Assembly: GCF_001457475.1 (NCBI RefSeq)
Contig: NZ_LN831029.1
Span: forward strand, 2,728,001-2,792,000
Direction: 5' to 3'
Length of the DNA stretch: 64,000 nucleotides
Source of the DNA: Achromobacter xylosoxidans
GTDB lineage: Bacteria; Pseudomonadota; Gammaproteobacteria; Burkholderiales; Burkholderiaceae_B
The notes below the pieces were generated by a model that worked only from the letters and a program-made list of their open reading frames with translations, did no database searches and was not told where the DNA came from. Below are positions 9,439-20,183 of this stretch, piece by piece. Within the stretch, counting starts at the first letter, position 1, and every line of letters starts with the position of its first letter. The position numbers were made by a program, and so were the translations under genes.

Positions 9439-10634
9439 CGGCTTTTCAACGCGTCGTGGTGCTGGGGTCGACCGGTTCGATCGGCGAAAGCACGCTGGAT
9501 GTCATCGCCCGCCACCCGGATCGCCTGGCGGTGTACGCGCTGTCCGCCTACAGCCGCATGCAGCGGCTGGCCGAACAGGCGCTGGCCAGTCGTGCGGCGG
9601 TGGTGGTGGTGCCGGATACCGAGGCGCGTGCCAGGTTCATGGCGGCCTGGCCCGCCGGTGAAACCCCGCCGGAAATCCGCGTGGGCGCGCAAGCGCTGGC
9701 CGACACGGCCGCGGATCCGCAGTGTGATTCGGTGATGGCGGCGATCGTCGGCGCCGCCGGCCTGCCGGCCGCGTTGGCGGCCGCCCGCAAGGGCAAGCGC
9801 GTGTTGCTGGCCAATAAAGAAGCGCTGGTGGCGGCGGGCTCGCTGTTCATGCAGGCAATACGCGACAACGGCGCCGAATTGCTGCCGATCGACAGCGAAC
9901 ATAACGCCATTTTCCAATGCATGCCGCACGGCGGACGCGCCGGCGCGCCCGATGCCCCCGCGCCGGGCGTGCGCCGCCTGCTGCTGACCGCGTCCGGCGG
10001 TCCGTTCCGTGGCCGTGACCTGGCGGACCTGCATGAGGTCACGCCGGCGCAGGCCTGCGCCCATCCCAACTGGAGCATGGGCCGCAAGATCTCGGTCGAT
10101 TCCGCCACCATGCTGAACAAGGGACTGGAAGTGATCGAGGCGCACTGGCTGTTCGCCATGCCGCCGGACCGTATCGAGGTCGTGGTGCATCCACAGAGCG
10201 TGGTGCACTCGATGGTCGAATACGACGACGGGTCGGTCCTGGCGCAGCTGGGCCAGCCTGACATGCGCACGCCGATTGCCTACGGGTTGGGTTTTCCCGA
10301 ACGCCTGAACAGCGGCGTGGGGCCGCTGGACCTGACGCGCCTGGGGCGGCTGGATTTCGAAAAACCGGACCTGGCGCGGTTCCCGTGCCTGGCTCTGTCG
10401 TTCGAGGCGCTGCGGGCCGGGCAGGCCGCCTGCATTGCGCTGAACGCGGCCAACGAAGTGGCGGTGGAGGCGTTCCTGGGAGGGCGGCTGGCCTACACCT
10501 GGATTGCGCGCGTCATCGAAGCGACCCTGGAGTGGCAGGGGGGGCAATCATCTGTTACGCTCAACAGTCTTGACGATGTGCTGGCGCTGGATGCCGCCGC
10601 GCGCGTTTACGCCGGCAACCTTGGCCTGGCGTGA
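9435..10634 (+). CDS. dxr: 1-deoxy-D-xylulose 5-phosphate reductoisomerase
   Basis: Second step of the MEP isoprenoid pathway: converts DXP to MEP with NADPH. The 399-residue product begins with the NADPH-binding [18 protein letters not shown], then [25 protein letters not shown] and LTASGGPFR (substrate and metal site). The start is a TTG overlapping the cdsA stop, so translational coupling is likely. It supplies the pathway that uppS in the same cluster consumes. Confidence 0.96.
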   Translation: MTAFQRVVVLGSTGSIGESTLDVIARHPDRLAVYALSAYSRMQRLAEQALASRAAVVVVPDTEARARFMAAWPAGETPPEIRVGAQALADTAADPQCDSVMAAIVGAAGLPAALAAARKGKRVLLANKEALVAAGSLFMQAIRDNGAELLPIDSEHNAIFQCMPHGGRAGAPDAPAPGVRRLLLTASGGPFRGRDLADLHEVTPAQACAHPNWSMGRKISVDSATMLNKGLEVIEAHWLFAMPPDRIEVVVHPQSVVHSMVEYDDGSVLAQLGQPDMRTPIAYGLGFPERLNSGVGPLDLTRLGRLDFEKPDLARFPCLALSFEALRAGQAACIALNAANEVAVEAFLGGRLAYTWIARVIEATLEWQGGQSSVTLNSLDDVLALDAAARVYAGNLGLA

Positions 10635-10694
10635 CGCTGAGCGGATGACTGCGGCGTCCCACGTCGTCCCTGATTCCTGGATTTCCTGACCCCG

Positions 10695-12026
10695 ATGCTT
10701 TTCACCCTGCTGGCCTTTGCCGTCGCGCTTGGCTCCCTGATCATTTTCCATGAGTTGGGGCATTACTGGGTGGCGCGCCTTTGCGGCGTGAAGGTGCTGA
10801 GGTTTTCGGTGGGCTTTGGCAAGGTCGTCCTGCGCCGCACCGACCGTCACGGCACCGAATGGGCCCTGTCGGCCCTGCCGCTGGGCGGCTACGTCAAGAT
10901 GCAGGACGATGCCCCGGCGGGCGCCACCGCCGAACAAGCCGCGGGCGCCTTCAACAACAAGCCGGTCGGCAAGCGTATCGCCATCGTGGCGGCCGGTCCG
11001 ATTTTCAATCTCATCCTCGCGGTCTTCCTTTATGCCGGCCTGAACATGGCGGGCACCGAGGAGCCGGTGGCCGTGATCGCGCCGCCCGCGGCCGATACGC
11101 CCGCCGCGCGCGCCGGCCTGGTCGCTGGCGATCGCATCCTGGCCATCGATGGCCAGGAAGTGGCGTCGTGGTCCGATGCCCGCTGGCGCCTGATGGACGT
11201 GATGGCCACGGGCGGCCGCGCGCTGGTCGAGGTCGGCACGCCGGGCGGCTCCGCGCAGCAGCGCGAGCTGATCCTGCCGGCCAATGCCATGGATCCGGCT
11301 GGCGGCGATCCGCTGGCGGCCGCCGGCATCCGCCTGGCCCAGCCCAAGCCCGCCGTGCGTGTCGTCAACGACGGCGGCGAAGGGCAGGCGGCCGGCCTGC
11401 GCCAGGGCGACCTGATCCTGGCCGTCGACGGCCAGCCCACCCCCGACACCGGCGCGCTGGTCAAGCAGATCCAGGAAAGCGCCGGCAAGCCCCTGGCCCT
11501 GACCCTGGCGCGCGACGGCGCCCAGATCTCGATCAACGTCACGCCGCGCGCCGAAACGGTCAACGGCCAGGTCATCGGTCGGCTCGGCGTCCAGCTGGGC
11601 GGCGACGTGCCCATGGTGACCGTGCGCTACGGGGTGTTCGACAGCCTCTGGCGCGGGGCGGTCCGTACCTGGGACACGGCACTGTTTTCGTTGCGCATGA
11701 TGGGCCGGATGGTGACGGGCGACGTTTCCTGGCGCAATGTCAGCGGTCCGGTGACCATCGCCGATTACGCCGGCCAGACGGCCCGGATCGGTATTGTTGC
11801 GTACATCGCCTATATCGCGTTGATCAGTATCAGCCTGGGCGTACTAAATTTGCTGCCCATTCCTATGCTGGACGGGGGGCATCTGCTGTACTATCTCGTC
11901 GAAATTGTGCGGGGCAGTCCACCGCCCGCACGGTGGATCGATATCGGACAGCGCGCAGGCATTGGTTTATTGGCAAGCCTGATGGGGCTTGCGCTGTTCA
12001 ATGATTTCACGCGCCTGTTTACTTAA
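10695..12026 (+). CDS. rseP: RseP site-2 intramembrane metalloprotease
   Basis: Zinc protease of the inner membrane that cleaves anti-sigma-E (RseA) and remnant signal peptides during envelope stress. The HExxH zinc motif HELGH is at residues 19-23 in the first membrane helix. Two periplasmic PDZ domains follow in the middle, and the second zinc-ligand motif NLLPIPMLDGGH lies in the C-terminal membrane part. Length is 443 residues. It sits directly before bamA, as in most proteobacteria, linking envelope-stress signalling with outer-membrane assembly. Confidence 0.96.
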   Translation: MLFTLLAFAVALGSLIIFHELGHYWVARLCGVKVLRFSVGFGKVVLRRTDRHGTEWALSALPLGGYVKMQDDAPAGATAEQAAGAFNNKPVGKRIAIVAAGPIFNLILAVFLYAGLNMAGTEEPVAVIAPPAADTPAARAGLVAGDRILAIDGQEVASWSDARWRLMDVMATGGRALVEVGTPGGSAQQRELILPANAMDPAGGDPLAAAGIRLAQPKPAVRVVNDGGEGQAAGLRQGDLILAVDGQPTPDTGALVKQIQESAGKPLALTLARDGAQISINVTPRAETVNGQVIGRLGVQLGGDVPMVTVRYGVFDSLWRGAVRTWDTALFSLRMMGRMVTGDVSWRNVSGPVTIADYAGQTARIGIVAYIAYIALISISLGVLNLLPIPMLDGGHLLYYLVEIVRGSPPPARWIDIGQRAGIGLLASLMGLALFNDFTRLFT

Positions 12027-12079
12027 GCGCCAATTAGCATAAAATCCCCCGCCATTTGCACGACCGAGGATACTCAAGG

Positions 12080-14425
12080 ATGTCTTTTCGCCGGATGTTT
12101 CATCACAAAAAGGGTGTACTGCCGGGCGTAGTGCCGAGTCTGATCGCCGCATTGCTGCTGCCAGGCATGGCTCACGCCTTCGACCCTTTTGTCGTGCGGG
12201 ATATCCGCGTAGAGGGGATCCAGCGCACCGACGCCGGCACCGTCTTCGGTTATCTGCCGGTCAAGGTGGGCGAGAAATTCACCGAGGAAGAAGCCACCGA
12301 GGCGATCCGCCGCCTGTATGGCACCGGCTTTTTCACCGACGTGCAGATCCAGACCGACAATAATGTCGTGGTCGTGGTGGTGCAGGAACGCCCGACGATC
12401 GCATCCGTGAATTTCAACGGCATGCGCGAATTCGATTCCAAGGCCATTACCAAATCGCTGGGGCAGGTTGGGTTTGCCGAAGGCCGTATTTTCGACCGCT
12501 CGATGCTCGAGCGTGCCGAATACGAACTCAAGCAGCAATACCTGTCCAAGGGCAAGTATGGTGTGGAAGTGACCTCCACCGTCACGCCGCTGCCGCGCAA
12601 CCGCGTCGGCGTCAGCTTCGACGTGTTCGAAGGCTCGGTCGCCCGCATCCAGGAAATCCGCTTCGTCGGCAACAAGGCCTTCTCCGAAAGCGACCTGCTC
12701 GACGAATTCAAGCTGACTACGCCGGGCTGGCTGACCTGGTACACCGATACCGACAAGTACTCGCGCGAAAAGCTCGAGGGCGACCTCGAACGCCTGCGTT
12801 CGTTCTACCTGGACCGCGGCTACCTCGAATTCACGGTCGAGCCGCCCCAGGTGACGATCTCGCCGGACCGCAAGGACATCCGCATCACCATCACGGTCCA
12901 CGAAGGCGAGCCGTACAAGGTGCGCAGCGTCAAGCTGGCCGGCAACCTGATCGGCCTGGACAAGGAAATCAACGACCTGGTCAAGATCAAGCCGGACGAA
13001 ACCTTCTCGGCGGCCAAGGCCAACGACTCGGCCAAGGCGATCACCGACTACCTGGGCGAACTGGGCTACGCGTTCGCCAACGTCAACCCCAACCCGCAGC
13101 TGGACCGCGCCAAGCACGAGGCCGACCTGACGTTCTACGTCGACCCGAGCCGCCGCGTGTACGTGCGCCGCATCCAGATCGGTGGCAACACCCGCACGCG
13201 CGACGAAGTCGTGCGCCGCGAAATGCGCCAGCAGGAAGCCGCCTGGTACGACGCCAAGGACATCAAGACCTCGCGCGACCGCGTCGACCGCCTGGGCTAC
13301 TTCAGCGACGTCAACGTCAAGACCGATCCGGTGCCGGGTTCGCCCGACCAGGTCGACGTTAACGTCGACGTGAAGGAAAAGCCCACCGGCATGATCAACC
13401 TGGGTGTGGGTTACGGTTCGTCCGAAAAAGCGATCCTGTCGGCCGGCATCAGCGAAGACAACGTGTTCGGCAGCGGCACCAACCTGACGCTGCAGTTGAA
13501 CACCAGCAAGACCAACCGCGCGATCGTGCTGTCGCACACCGATCCGTATTGGACCAAGGACGGCATCAGCCGCACCACGTCCGCCTATTACCGCGTGACC
13601 GAGCCCTGGAACAACAACGACGGCGACTACCGCGTCAAGTCGATGGGCCTGGGCATGAACTTCGGCGTGCCGATCTCGGAATACGACCGGATCTTCCTGG
13701 GCGCCAACATCGAGCGCAACCAGATCGACCTGTTCTCGAACTCGCCGCTCGCCTATCGCAATTTCGTCGACCAGTACGGCGACGCGACCAACTCGGTGAT
13801 CTTCACCGCCGGCTGGTCCAACGACACCCGCGACAGCGCGCTGGCGCCGACCAAGGGTTCGTACACCCGCCTGAAGAGCGACTTCTCGACGGTCGACCTG
13901 AAGTACTACATGCTCACCGGCCAGCAGCAGTACTTCATCCCCTTGGGCAACTCGTACACCCTGGCGCTGAACGGCATGGTCGATTGGGGCCAGAGCTACG
14001 GCGGCAAGGACTACCCGATCATCAAGGACGTGTACGCCGGTGGTATCGGCACGGTGCGCGGCTACGAGGGTTCGTCGCTGGGTCCGCGCGACTCGGTCAC
14101 GGGCGACTACCTGGGTGGTTCGCGCCGCATCGTCGCCAACGCCCAGTTGTACCTGCCGTTCCCGGGCGCATCCAAGGATCGCACGCTGCGCTGGTTCATC
14201 TTCAGCGATGCGGGCCAGGTCAGCGCCGGCAGCGGCCTGTCGTGCACCAACGGCAAGCCGGGCAGCGAGGTCGAGGATCCCTGCGGCTGGCGTTTCTCGG
14301 CCGGTATCGGCCTGTCGTGGCAGTCGCCGATGGGGCCGCTGCAACTGTCGTATGCCCGTCCTCTCAATTCCAAGCCGGGCGACGACAAGCAGAGCTTCCA
14401 GTTCCAGATCGGGACCGGGTTCTGA
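12080..14425 (+). CDS. bamA: Outer membrane protein assembly factor BamA
   Basis: Central beta-barrel of the BAM complex, which folds outer-membrane proteins. The 781-residue precursor has a signal peptide ending in MAHA before FDPFVVRDIRVEGIQRT. Five POTRA domains fill roughly residues 30-425, and a 16-strand barrel follows, ending in the outer-membrane C-terminal phenylalanine (GTGF). The barrel contains the VRGYEGSSLGPRD segment of the conserved lid loop. The ATG at 12080 follows AAGGA; eight in-frame codons upstream are ignored. skp follows within about 110 bp. Confidence 0.97.
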   Translation: MSFRRMFHHKKGVLPGVVPSLIAALLLPGMAHAFDPFVVRDIRVEGIQRTDAGTVFGYLPVKVGEKFTEEEATEAIRRLYGTGFFTDVQIQTDNNVVVVVVQERPTIASVNFNGMREFDSKAITKSLGQVGFAEGRIFDRSMLERAEYELKQQYLSKGKYGVEVTSTVTPLPRNRVGVSFDVFEGSVARIQEIRFVGNKAFSESDLLDEFKLTTPGWLTWYTDTDKYSREKLEGDLERLRSFYLDRGYLEFTVEPPQVTISPDRKDIRITITVHEGEPYKVRSVKLAGNLIGLDKEINDLVKIKPDETFSAAKANDSAKAITDYLGELGYAFANVNPNPQLDRAKHEADLTFYVDPSRRVYVRRIQIGGNTRTRDEVVRREMRQQEAAWYDAKDIKTSRDRVDRLGYFSDVNVKTDPVPGSPDQVDVNVDVKEKPTGMINLGVGYGSSEKAILSAGISEDNVFGSGTNLTLQLNTSKTNRAIVLSHTDPYWTKDGISRTTSAYYRVTEPWNNNDGDYRVKSMGLGMNFGVPISEYDRIFLGANIERNQIDLFSNSPLAYRNFVDQYGDATNSVIFTAGWSNDTRDSALAPTKGSYTRLKSDFSTVDLKYYMLTGQQQYFIPLGNSYTLALNGMVDWGQSYGGKDYPIIKDVYAGGIGTVRGYEGSSLGPRDSVTGDYLGGSRRIVANAQLYLPFPGASKDRTLRWFIFSDAGQVSAGSGLSCTNGKPGSEVEDPCGWRFSAGIGLSWQSPMGPLQLSYARPLNSKPGDDKQSFQFQIGTGF

Positions 14426-14532
14426 TCGGCGTTACGCTTGAAAACAAGGGAGGGGCCCGCCGGCCCGGCCCTTTTGCCGTTTAGTGGCACAATACACACT
14501 TTGGCTTTGCCTTACTGGAAGGTGAGATTTTC

Positions 14533-15093
14533 ATGATGTCTGACTTCGCACTTAAATCATCGAATTCGCTGCGCGCCACGCGCCGTGGCAAGCTGGGCGG
14601 CTCCATTGCCCTGGTGGGTGCGCTCATTCTCGGTTCCGTTGCGGCGGTGCCCGCTCAGGCTCAGAACACCAAGATCGGCTTCGTCAATACCGAGCGGATC
14701 CTGCGTGAGTCCGGTCCGGCCAAGACGGCGCAAAGCAAGATCGAAGCCGAATTCAAGAAGCGCGACGACGAGCTGCAGCGCCTGAACACCAGCCTGCGCT
14801 CGCAAGCCGAAAAGTTCGACAAGGACGCGCCGGTGCTGTCGGAATCCGACCGCGTCAAGCGCCAGCGTGAACTGTCCAACCTGGATACGGACCTGCAGCG
14901 CAAGCGCCGTGAATTCCAGGAAGACTTCAACCGCCGCCGCAACGAAGAGTTTTCCAGCATCGTGACGAAGGCCAACGAGGCCATCAAGCGCATCGCCGAG
15001 CAGGAAAACTACGACCTGATCATCCAGGACGCCGTGACGGTCAACCCGCGCATCGACATCACCGACAAGGTGATCCAGAGCCTGGGCAAGTAA
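14533..15093 (+). CDS. skp: Periplasmic chaperone Skp (OmpH family)
   Basis: Holds unfolded outer-membrane proteins in the periplasm and hands them to BamA. The 186-residue precursor has a long signal peptide with a hydrophobic core (SIALVGALILGSVAAV) and a cleavage site after AQA, then KIGFVNTERIL, the start of the mature beta strand. Two long charged helices follow, the tentacles of the jellyfish-shaped trimer. The second of two adjacent ATG codons (14536) may be the real start. A GC-rich inverted repeat with a short T-run lies in the bamA-skp gap near 14452-14476. Confidence 0.93.
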   Translation: MMSDFALKSSNSLRATRRGKLGGSIALVGALILGSVAAVPAQAQNTKIGFVNTERILRESGPAKTAQSKIEAEFKKRDDELQRLNTSLRSQAEKFDKDAPVLSESDRVKRQRELSNLDTDLQRKRREFQEDFNRRRNEEFSSIVTKANEAIKRIAEQENYDLIIQDAVTVNPRIDITDKVIQSLGK

Positions 15094-15107
15094 GCTGCAG
15101 TCGCCGT

Positions 15108-16205
15108 ATGCCGGTTCTACTGGATCTTGCCCGCGCGCCGACGCTTGAAGCGCTGTTGAGCGCCGCCAATACCCAGGGCATGGACTGGCGCATCAGCGTG
15201 CCGGCCGGCGCCAATCCCTTGCGGGTCCGCGGCATCGGCACGCTGGCGTCGGCCAGCGGCCAGGAAATCAGCTTCCTGGCCAATCCCAAATACCAGAGCC
15301 AGCTTGCCGCCACCCAGGCGGGGGCGGTGATCGTCTCGGCCGACGTGGCCGAGGCGCTGGAGGCCGCCGGCGCCGACCGGCCGCGTTTCGCGCTGGTCGT
15401 GTGCAAGCATCCCTATCTGCTGTACGCCCGGGTGGCGCAGTGGTTCGACGCCGCGCGGCGTCCGGCCTTGCCGGCCGCCACGCACCCCTCGGCGGTGGTC
15501 GCGGCTGACGCGCACATCGAAGACGACGTGCGTATCGGTCCGAATTGCGTTATCGAGTCGGGAGCGCGGATCGGCCGCGGCAGCGTGCTGGGCGCAGGCT
15601 GCGTGATTGGCGCCGGATCGTCGATCGGTCCCGACAGCCGCCTGCATGCCCACGTCACGTTGTACGAGGGCGTCAAGGTCGGCGCGCGCGCCATCATCCA
15701 CAGTGGCGTGGTGCTGGGCGCGGACGGTTTCGGCTTCGCGCCGGACCCGTCGCTGGGGCAGGGGGCCTGGGGCAAGATCCCGCAGCTGGGCGGGGTGTCG
15801 GTGGGGGACGACGTCGAAATCGGCGCCAACACCACCATCGACCGCGGCGCGCTCGAAGACACCACGGTGGCCGACGGCGTCAAGCTCGACAACCAGATCA
15901 TGGTGGGTCACAACGTGCGCATTGGCAAGTACACCGCGATCGCGGCTTGCGTGGGCGTTGCCGGATCCACCACGATCGGCGAGCGTTGCACCATCGGCGG
16001 CGCGGCGATGCTCTCGGGGCACCTGACCCTGGCCGATGACGTGCATATTTCAGGCGGCACCGCGGTGACGTCGAATATTTCCAAACCTGGACGCTATACC
16101 GGGGTGTACCCGTATGCGGATCACGGTGAATGGCAGCGCAACGCCGCCGTGATACAACAGTTGGCGCAGTTGCGCCGCCGCGTGCGGACGCTGGAAAAAG
16201 ACTAG
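15108..16205 (+). CDS. lpxD: UDP-3-O-acylglucosamine N-acyltransferase
   Basis: Third committed step of lipid A synthesis, adding the second 3-hydroxyacyl chain. The 365-residue product has an N-terminal uridine-binding domain followed by a left-handed beta helix of hexapeptide repeats from about residue 120. The catalytic histidine region DNQIMVGHNVRIGKYT is visible, and an alpha-helical C-terminus (IQQLAQLRRRVRTLEKD) ends the protein. It is followed by fabZ and lpxA in the canonical order. Confidence 0.96.
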   Translation: MPVLLDLARAPTLEALLSAANTQGMDWRISVPAGANPLRVRGIGTLASASGQEISFLANPKYQSQLAATQAGAVIVSADVAEALEAAGADRPRFALVVCKHPYLLYARVAQWFDAARRPALPAATHPSAVVAADAHIEDDVRIGPNCVIESGARIGRGSVLGAGCVIGAGSSIGPDSRLHAHVTLYEGVKVGARAIIHSGVVLGADGFGFAPDPSLGQGAWGKIPQLGGVSVGDDVEIGANTTIDRGALEDTTVADGVKLDNQIMVGHNVRIGKYTAIAACVGVAGSTTIGERCTIGGAAMLSGHLTLADDVHISGGTAVTSNISKPGRYTGVYPYADHGEWQRNAAVIQQLAQLRRRVRTLEKD

Positions 16206-16277
16206 GGCGCATCCTCGCTGCCCTGGGCGCGTCCGGCGCCGCAAGATTTATCTCATTTCGCAGGAATTCACAGAAAA

Positions 16278-16733
16278 ATGGAACTCGACATCAAGGGGAT
16301 CATGGAGAGGCTGCCGCATCGTTACCCGATGCTGCTGATTGATCGCGTCGTCGAAATGGTGCCTGGCAAGTCCATCGTCGCCATCAAGAATGTCTCGATC
16401 AATGAACCGTTTTTCAACGGCCACTTTCCCCACCACCCGGTGATGCCGGGCGTGCTCATCGTGGAAGCCATGGCGCAGGCCTCGGCGCTGTTCTCGTTCA
16501 CCGACGAAAACGGCGGCCTGAAGTGCGAAGGCGCCAAGACGGCGTACTACCTGGTGGGCATCGACGGCGCGCGTTTCCGCCGTCCCGTGGTGCCGGGCGA
16601 CCAGTTGCGCATCGAAGTCGAAGCCGAACGCCTGAGCCGCAGCATCTGTAAATACCAAGCGCGCGCCACCGTGGACGGTCAGGAAGTGGCGTCGGCCAAG
16701 CTCATGTGCGCGATCCGCAGCCTGGAAGAGTAA
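16278..16733 (+). CDS. fabZ: (3R)-hydroxyacyl-ACP dehydratase FabZ
   Basis: Dehydrates 3-hydroxyacyl-ACP in fatty-acid elongation; it competes with LpxA for 3-hydroxyacyl-ACP, which explains its place inside the lipid A cluster. The 151-residue hot-dog protein has the catalytic segment [20 protein letters not shown], containing the active His and Glu. The stop codon TAA abuts the ATG of lpxA with no gap. Confidence 0.97.
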   Translation: MELDIKGIMERLPHRYPMLLIDRVVEMVPGKSIVAIKNVSINEPFFNGHFPHHPVMPGVLIVEAMAQASALFSFTDENGGLKCEGAKTAYYLVGIDGARFRRPVVPGDQLRIEVEAERLSRSICKYQARATVDGQEVASAKLMCAIRSLEE

Positions 16734-17528
16734 ATGGCAGGAAACATCCATCCTACCGCCGTCGTCGATCCGGCGGCGAAAATCGACCCCAGCGTGGTCA
16801 TCGGCGCCTTTTGCGTCGTGGGACCCGATGTGACGATCGGCGCCGGCACCGAGCTTGGCCCGTATTGCATGGTCGATGGTGTGACCACCATCGGGCGCGA
16901 CAACCGGTTCTACCGGTATTGCTCGATCGGCGGCATGCCGCAGGACAAGAAGTACAACGGTGAGCCGACCCGACTGGTGATCGGCGACCGTAACACGGTG
17001 CGCGAGTTCGTCACGCTCAACACCGGCACGGTGCAGGATGGGGGCGCCACCACGCTGGGCGACGACAATTGGATCATGGCCTATGTGCACGTGGCGCACG
17101 ATTGCCACGTGGGCAGCCACACCATCCTGGCCAATTCCGTGCAGCTGGGCGGCCACGTCCACGTGGGCGACTGGGCCATCGTCGGCGGCCTGACCGGCGT
17201 GCACCAGTTCTCGCGTATCGGCGCGCACAGCATGACGGGCGGCAACAGCTCGCTGATGCAGGATACGCCGCCGTTCGTGCTGGCCGCGGGCAATCCCTGC
17301 CGTCCGGTGGGAGTCAACGTCGAGGGCCTCAAGCGCCGCGGCTTCACGCCGGCGCAGGTATCGGCGCTGCGCGACGCGTACAAGATCATCTATCGCCGCG
17401 GCCTGTCGCTGGACGCCGCGCGCGCCGAGCTGCGCGCGCGCCAGCAGGCCGAACCGGAAGTCGCCGAGCACCTGCAGACGCTGCTGGATTTCCTCGACGT
17501 CGCTTCGCGCGGCATCATCCGTCCATGA
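16734..17528 (+). CDS. lpxA: UDP-N-acetylglucosamine O-acyltransferase
   Basis: First step of lipid A synthesis: transfers a 3-hydroxyacyl chain from ACP to UDP-GlcNAc. The 264-residue product consists of hexapeptide repeats forming a left-handed beta helix, with the catalytic histidine in AYVHVAHDCHVGSH, followed by the C-terminal helical domain beginning NVEGLKRRGFTPAQV. It abuts fabZ and overlaps lpxB by four bases (ATGA). Confidence 0.97.
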   Translation: MAGNIHPTAVVDPAAKIDPSVVIGAFCVVGPDVTIGAGTELGPYCMVDGVTTIGRDNRFYRYCSIGGMPQDKKYNGEPTRLVIGDRNTVREFVTLNTGTVQDGGATTLGDDNWIMAYVHVAHDCHVGSHTILANSVQLGGHVHVGDWAIVGGLTGVHQFSRIGAHSMTGGNSSLMQDTPPFVLAAGNPCRPVGVNVEGLKRRGFTPAQVSALRDAYKIIYRRGLSLDAARAELRARQQAEPEVAEHLQTLLDFLDVASRGIIRP

Positions 17529-18721
17529 ACATGCGGATCGGCATGGTGGCTGGCGAGCCCTCGGGCGATCTGCTGGCCGGCCGCATCATTGCCGGTCTGC
17601 AGGAACGCGCCCCGGGCGTCCTGTGCGAAGGCATCGGCGGCCCGCAGATGCAGGCCCGCGATTTCGATACCTGGCATCCGATGCATGCGTTGACGGTGTT
17701 CGGCTACGTCGATGCACTCAAGCGCCTGCCCAGCCTGCTGCGCACCTACCGCGACGTATCGCGGCGCTGGCTGGCCGAGCCGCCGTCGGTATTCGTCGGC
17801 ATCGACGCGCCCGATTTCAACCTGCGCCTGGAGCACCAGCTGCGCCAGGCCGGCACGCCCACCGTGCATTTCGTCGGGCCGTCGATCTGGGCATGGCGCT
17901 ACGACCGCATCCACAAGATCCGCGATTCGGTGTCGCACATGCTGGTGCTGTTCCCGTTCGAGGAAGAGATCTACCGCAAGGAAGGCATTCCGGTCACCTA
18001 TGTCGGCCATCCGCTGGCCGGCGCGGTGCCGATGCAGCCGGACCGCGCGGCGGCGCGCGCGCGGCTGGGCATCGATCAGGACGCGCGCGTGCTGGCGATC
18101 CTGCCGGGTAGCCGTTCGTCCGAGATTCGCCTGCTGGCGCCGCGCTTCCTGCAGGCCGCGCAGATGCTGCAGAAGCGCGATCCGGCGCTGCAATGCGTGG
18201 TGCCGATGGTCAATGACCAGCGCCGTGCCGAATTCCAGGCGATCCTGGCCAAGTATCCCGTGCCGGGGTTGCGCTGCGTGACCGCGCAGGACCTGCATGG
18301 CGAAGGCGGCGAACGCCAGGCCCCGGTGGCGTGGTCGGTGATGGAAGCCAGCACCGCGGTGCTGGTGGCCAGCGGTACCGCCACCCTCGAGACGGCGCTG
18401 TACAAGCGCCCCATGGTGATCTCGTATGTGCTGTCGCCGCTGATGCGGCGCATCATGGCGTGGAAATCGGGGCAGGAACGGCCCTACCTGCCGTGGGTCG
18501 GCCTGCCCAACGTGCTGCTGCGCGATTTCGCGGTGCCGGAACTGTTGCAGGACGACGCCACGCCGGAAAAGCTGGCCGAAGCCACCTGGACGGCGTTGAC
18601 CGACGAGGACCTGGCGGCCCGCATCGAAGCCCGCTTCACGGCGCTGCACCAGGAACTGCTGCGTGATACGCCGGCGCTGGCGGCCCAGGCGATCCTGGAG
18701 GTGGCGGGTGGAGCAGCCTGA
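17525..18721 (+). CDS. lpxB: Lipid-A-disaccharide synthase
   Basis: GT19 glycosyltransferase that joins UDP-diacylglucosamine with lipid X to form the lipid A disaccharide at the inner face of the cytoplasmic membrane. The 398-residue product starts [17 protein letters not shown] and carries [30 protein letters not shown] and, in the nucleotide site, [17 protein letters not shown]. The start is the ATG within the lpxA stop (ATGA). The end overlaps rnhB by 14 bases. Confidence 0.96.
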   Translation: MNMRIGMVAGEPSGDLLAGRIIAGLQERAPGVLCEGIGGPQMQARDFDTWHPMHALTVFGYVDALKRLPSLLRTYRDVSRRWLAEPPSVFVGIDAPDFNLRLEHQLRQAGTPTVHFVGPSIWAWRYDRIHKIRDSVSHMLVLFPFEEEIYRKEGIPVTYVGHPLAGAVPMQPDRAAARARLGIDQDARVLAILPGSRSSEIRLLAPRFLQAAQMLQKRDPALQCVVPMVNDQRRAEFQAILAKYPVPGLRCVTAQDLHGEGGERQAPVAWSVMEASTAVLVASGTATLETALYKRPMVISYVLSPLMRRIMAWKSGQERPYLPWVGLPNVLLRDFAVPELLQDDATPEKLAEATWTALTDEDLAARIEARFTALHQELLRDTPALAAQAILEVAGGAA

Positions 18722-19316
18722 CCTGTTTGCCGCGCCGGCCCAGCCGGCCTTGGTGACGGCCGGTGTGGACGAGGCGGGCCGCGGTCCCCTGGCCGGCGCC
18801 GTGTATGCCGCCGCGGTGATCCTGGATCCGGCCCGGCCCATCGATGGACTGGCCGATTCCAAGGTGCTCAAGGCCGCCACCCGCGAGGCGTTGGCGCTGG
18901 AGATCCAGGCGCACGCGCTGGCCTGGTGCGTGGCCAGCGCCAGCGTGGCCGAGATCGACAGCCTGAACATCCTGCGCGCCACCCTGTTGGCCATGCGCCG
19001 CGCCGTCGAGGGGCTTTCGCTGGCGCCCCAGCTGGCGCTGGTGGATGGCAACCAGGCGCCCAAGCTGGGCTGCACGGTGCAGACCGTGATCAAGGGCGAC
19101 GCCCTGGTGCCCGCCATTTCGGCCGCCTCCATCCTGGCCAAGACCGCGCGCGACGCCGACCTGCTGCGCCTGCATTCGCTGTATCCGCAGTACGCGTTCG
19201 ACCAGCACAAGGGCTACGGCACCGCCTTGCACCTGCAGATGCTGCGCGAACACGGCCCCTGCGCCGAGCACCGCCGCAGTTTCGCGCCCATCAAGGCCTT
19301 TGGCCTGGTCCCATGA
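18708..19316 (+). CDS. rnhB: Ribonuclease HII
   Basis: Cleaves RNA in RNA/DNA hybrids and removes misincorporated ribonucleotides. The product is about 202 residues. The catalytic motif [19 protein letters not shown] lies near the N-terminus, and the remaining acidic ligands fall in DSKVLK and [10 protein letters not shown] prefer the GTG at 18708 (reading [10 protein letters not shown]); the frame is open 15 codons further into lpxB, but those residues are arginine/tryptophan-rich shadow sequence. The stop overlaps the next gene (ATGA). Confidence 0.92.
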   Translation: MEQPDLFAAPAQPALVTAGVDEAGRGPLAGAVYAAAVILDPARPIDGLADSKVLKAATREALALEIQAHALAWCVASASVAEIDSLNILRATLLAMRRAVEGLSLAPQLALVDGNQAPKLGCTVQTVIKGDALVPAISAASILAKTARDADLLRLHSLYPQYAFDQHKGYGTALHLQMLREHGPCAEHRRSFAPIKAFGLVP

Positions 19317-20101
19317 AGCACATCAGTTCCCGCGACAATCCCGCGGTCAAGGCGCTGGTCAAGCTTGCCGGCACCGCCGGCAAGCGCGGCGCGCCCGTGC
19401 TGCTGGACGGCGTGCACCTGTGCCAGGCCTGGCTGCAGCATCATGGCGCGCCGGACCAGGCCATCTTCGACGTCGAACGGCTGGCCCAGCCCGATATCGC
19501 GGCGCTGGCGGCCGCCGTGCCGGACGCCCGCTGCCTGGCGCTGGATGCGCGTCTGATGCAGGCGCTCGCCAGTGTCGAAAGCGGGCAGGGCGTTGCCTTC
19601 GTGGTGACGCCGCCGCCCTTGTCCCTGCCCGCCGCGGTGGACGAGAATTGCGTGCTGTTCGATCGCATCCAGGATCCCGGCAATGTCGGCACCTTGCTGC
19701 GCACCTGCGCCGCGGCCGGCATCAAACGCGTGTTCCTGGCCACCGGCACCGCGGCCGCCTGGTCGCCCAAGGTGCTGCGCAGCGGCCAGGGGGCGCATTT
19801 CGCGCTGGCGATCCACGAGCACGTGGACCTGTCGGCCCTGCTGCCCGCGCTGGGGGTGCCGCTGGTGGCAACCGCCCTGGAAGGCGCGCAGGACCTCTAT
19901 GCGGGACGCCTGCCCGCGCGCTGCGCCTGGGTCTTCGGCCATGAGGGCCAGGGCGTCGCCGCCCAGTTGCTCGCGGCGGCGCGGCTCAAGCTGCGCATTC
20001 CCCATGACATGGCCGCGGTCGAGTCGCTGAATGTCGGCGCCGCCGCCGCCATCTGCCTGTTCGAGCAGCGCCGCCAGGCGCTCGCAGACGCGGCCCGCTG
20101 A
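19313..20101 (+). CDS. SPOUT (TrmH/SpoU) family RNA 2'-O-methyltransferase
   Basis: Predicted S-adenosylmethionine-dependent RNA 2'-O-ribose methyltransferase of 262 residues. The N-terminal part resembles the substrate-binding domain. The three SPOUT motifs are clear: [25 protein letters not shown], and [19 protein letters not shown], which together make the knotted SAM site. The exact rRNA or tRNA target cannot be told from sequence alone. It overlaps rnhB by four bases and ends the plus-strand envelope cluster. Confidence 0.9.
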   Translation: MKHISSRDNPAVKALVKLAGTAGKRGAPVLLDGVHLCQAWLQHHGAPDQAIFDVERLAQPDIAALAAAVPDARCLALDARLMQALASVESGQGVAFVVTPPPLSLPAAVDENCVLFDRIQDPGNVGTLLRTCAAAGIKRVFLATGTAAAWSPKVLRSGQGAHFALAIHEHVDLSALLPALGVPLVATALEGAQDLYAGRLPARCAWVFGHEGQGVAAQLLAAARLKLRIPHDMAAVESLNVGAAAAICLFEQRRQALADAAR

Positions 20102-20183
20102 TTCTGCATTGGTGCGTGTCTGACCCGCCAGGCGGGCGCCGGGCCGGCATATACTCGACGCTTTGCCGCTCCCTAGGTGTTCC

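Noticed and set aside
12074..14344. 756-codon frame antisense to bamA
   Set aside because: Shadow of bamA codon usage; no family resemblance and no ribosome binding site.
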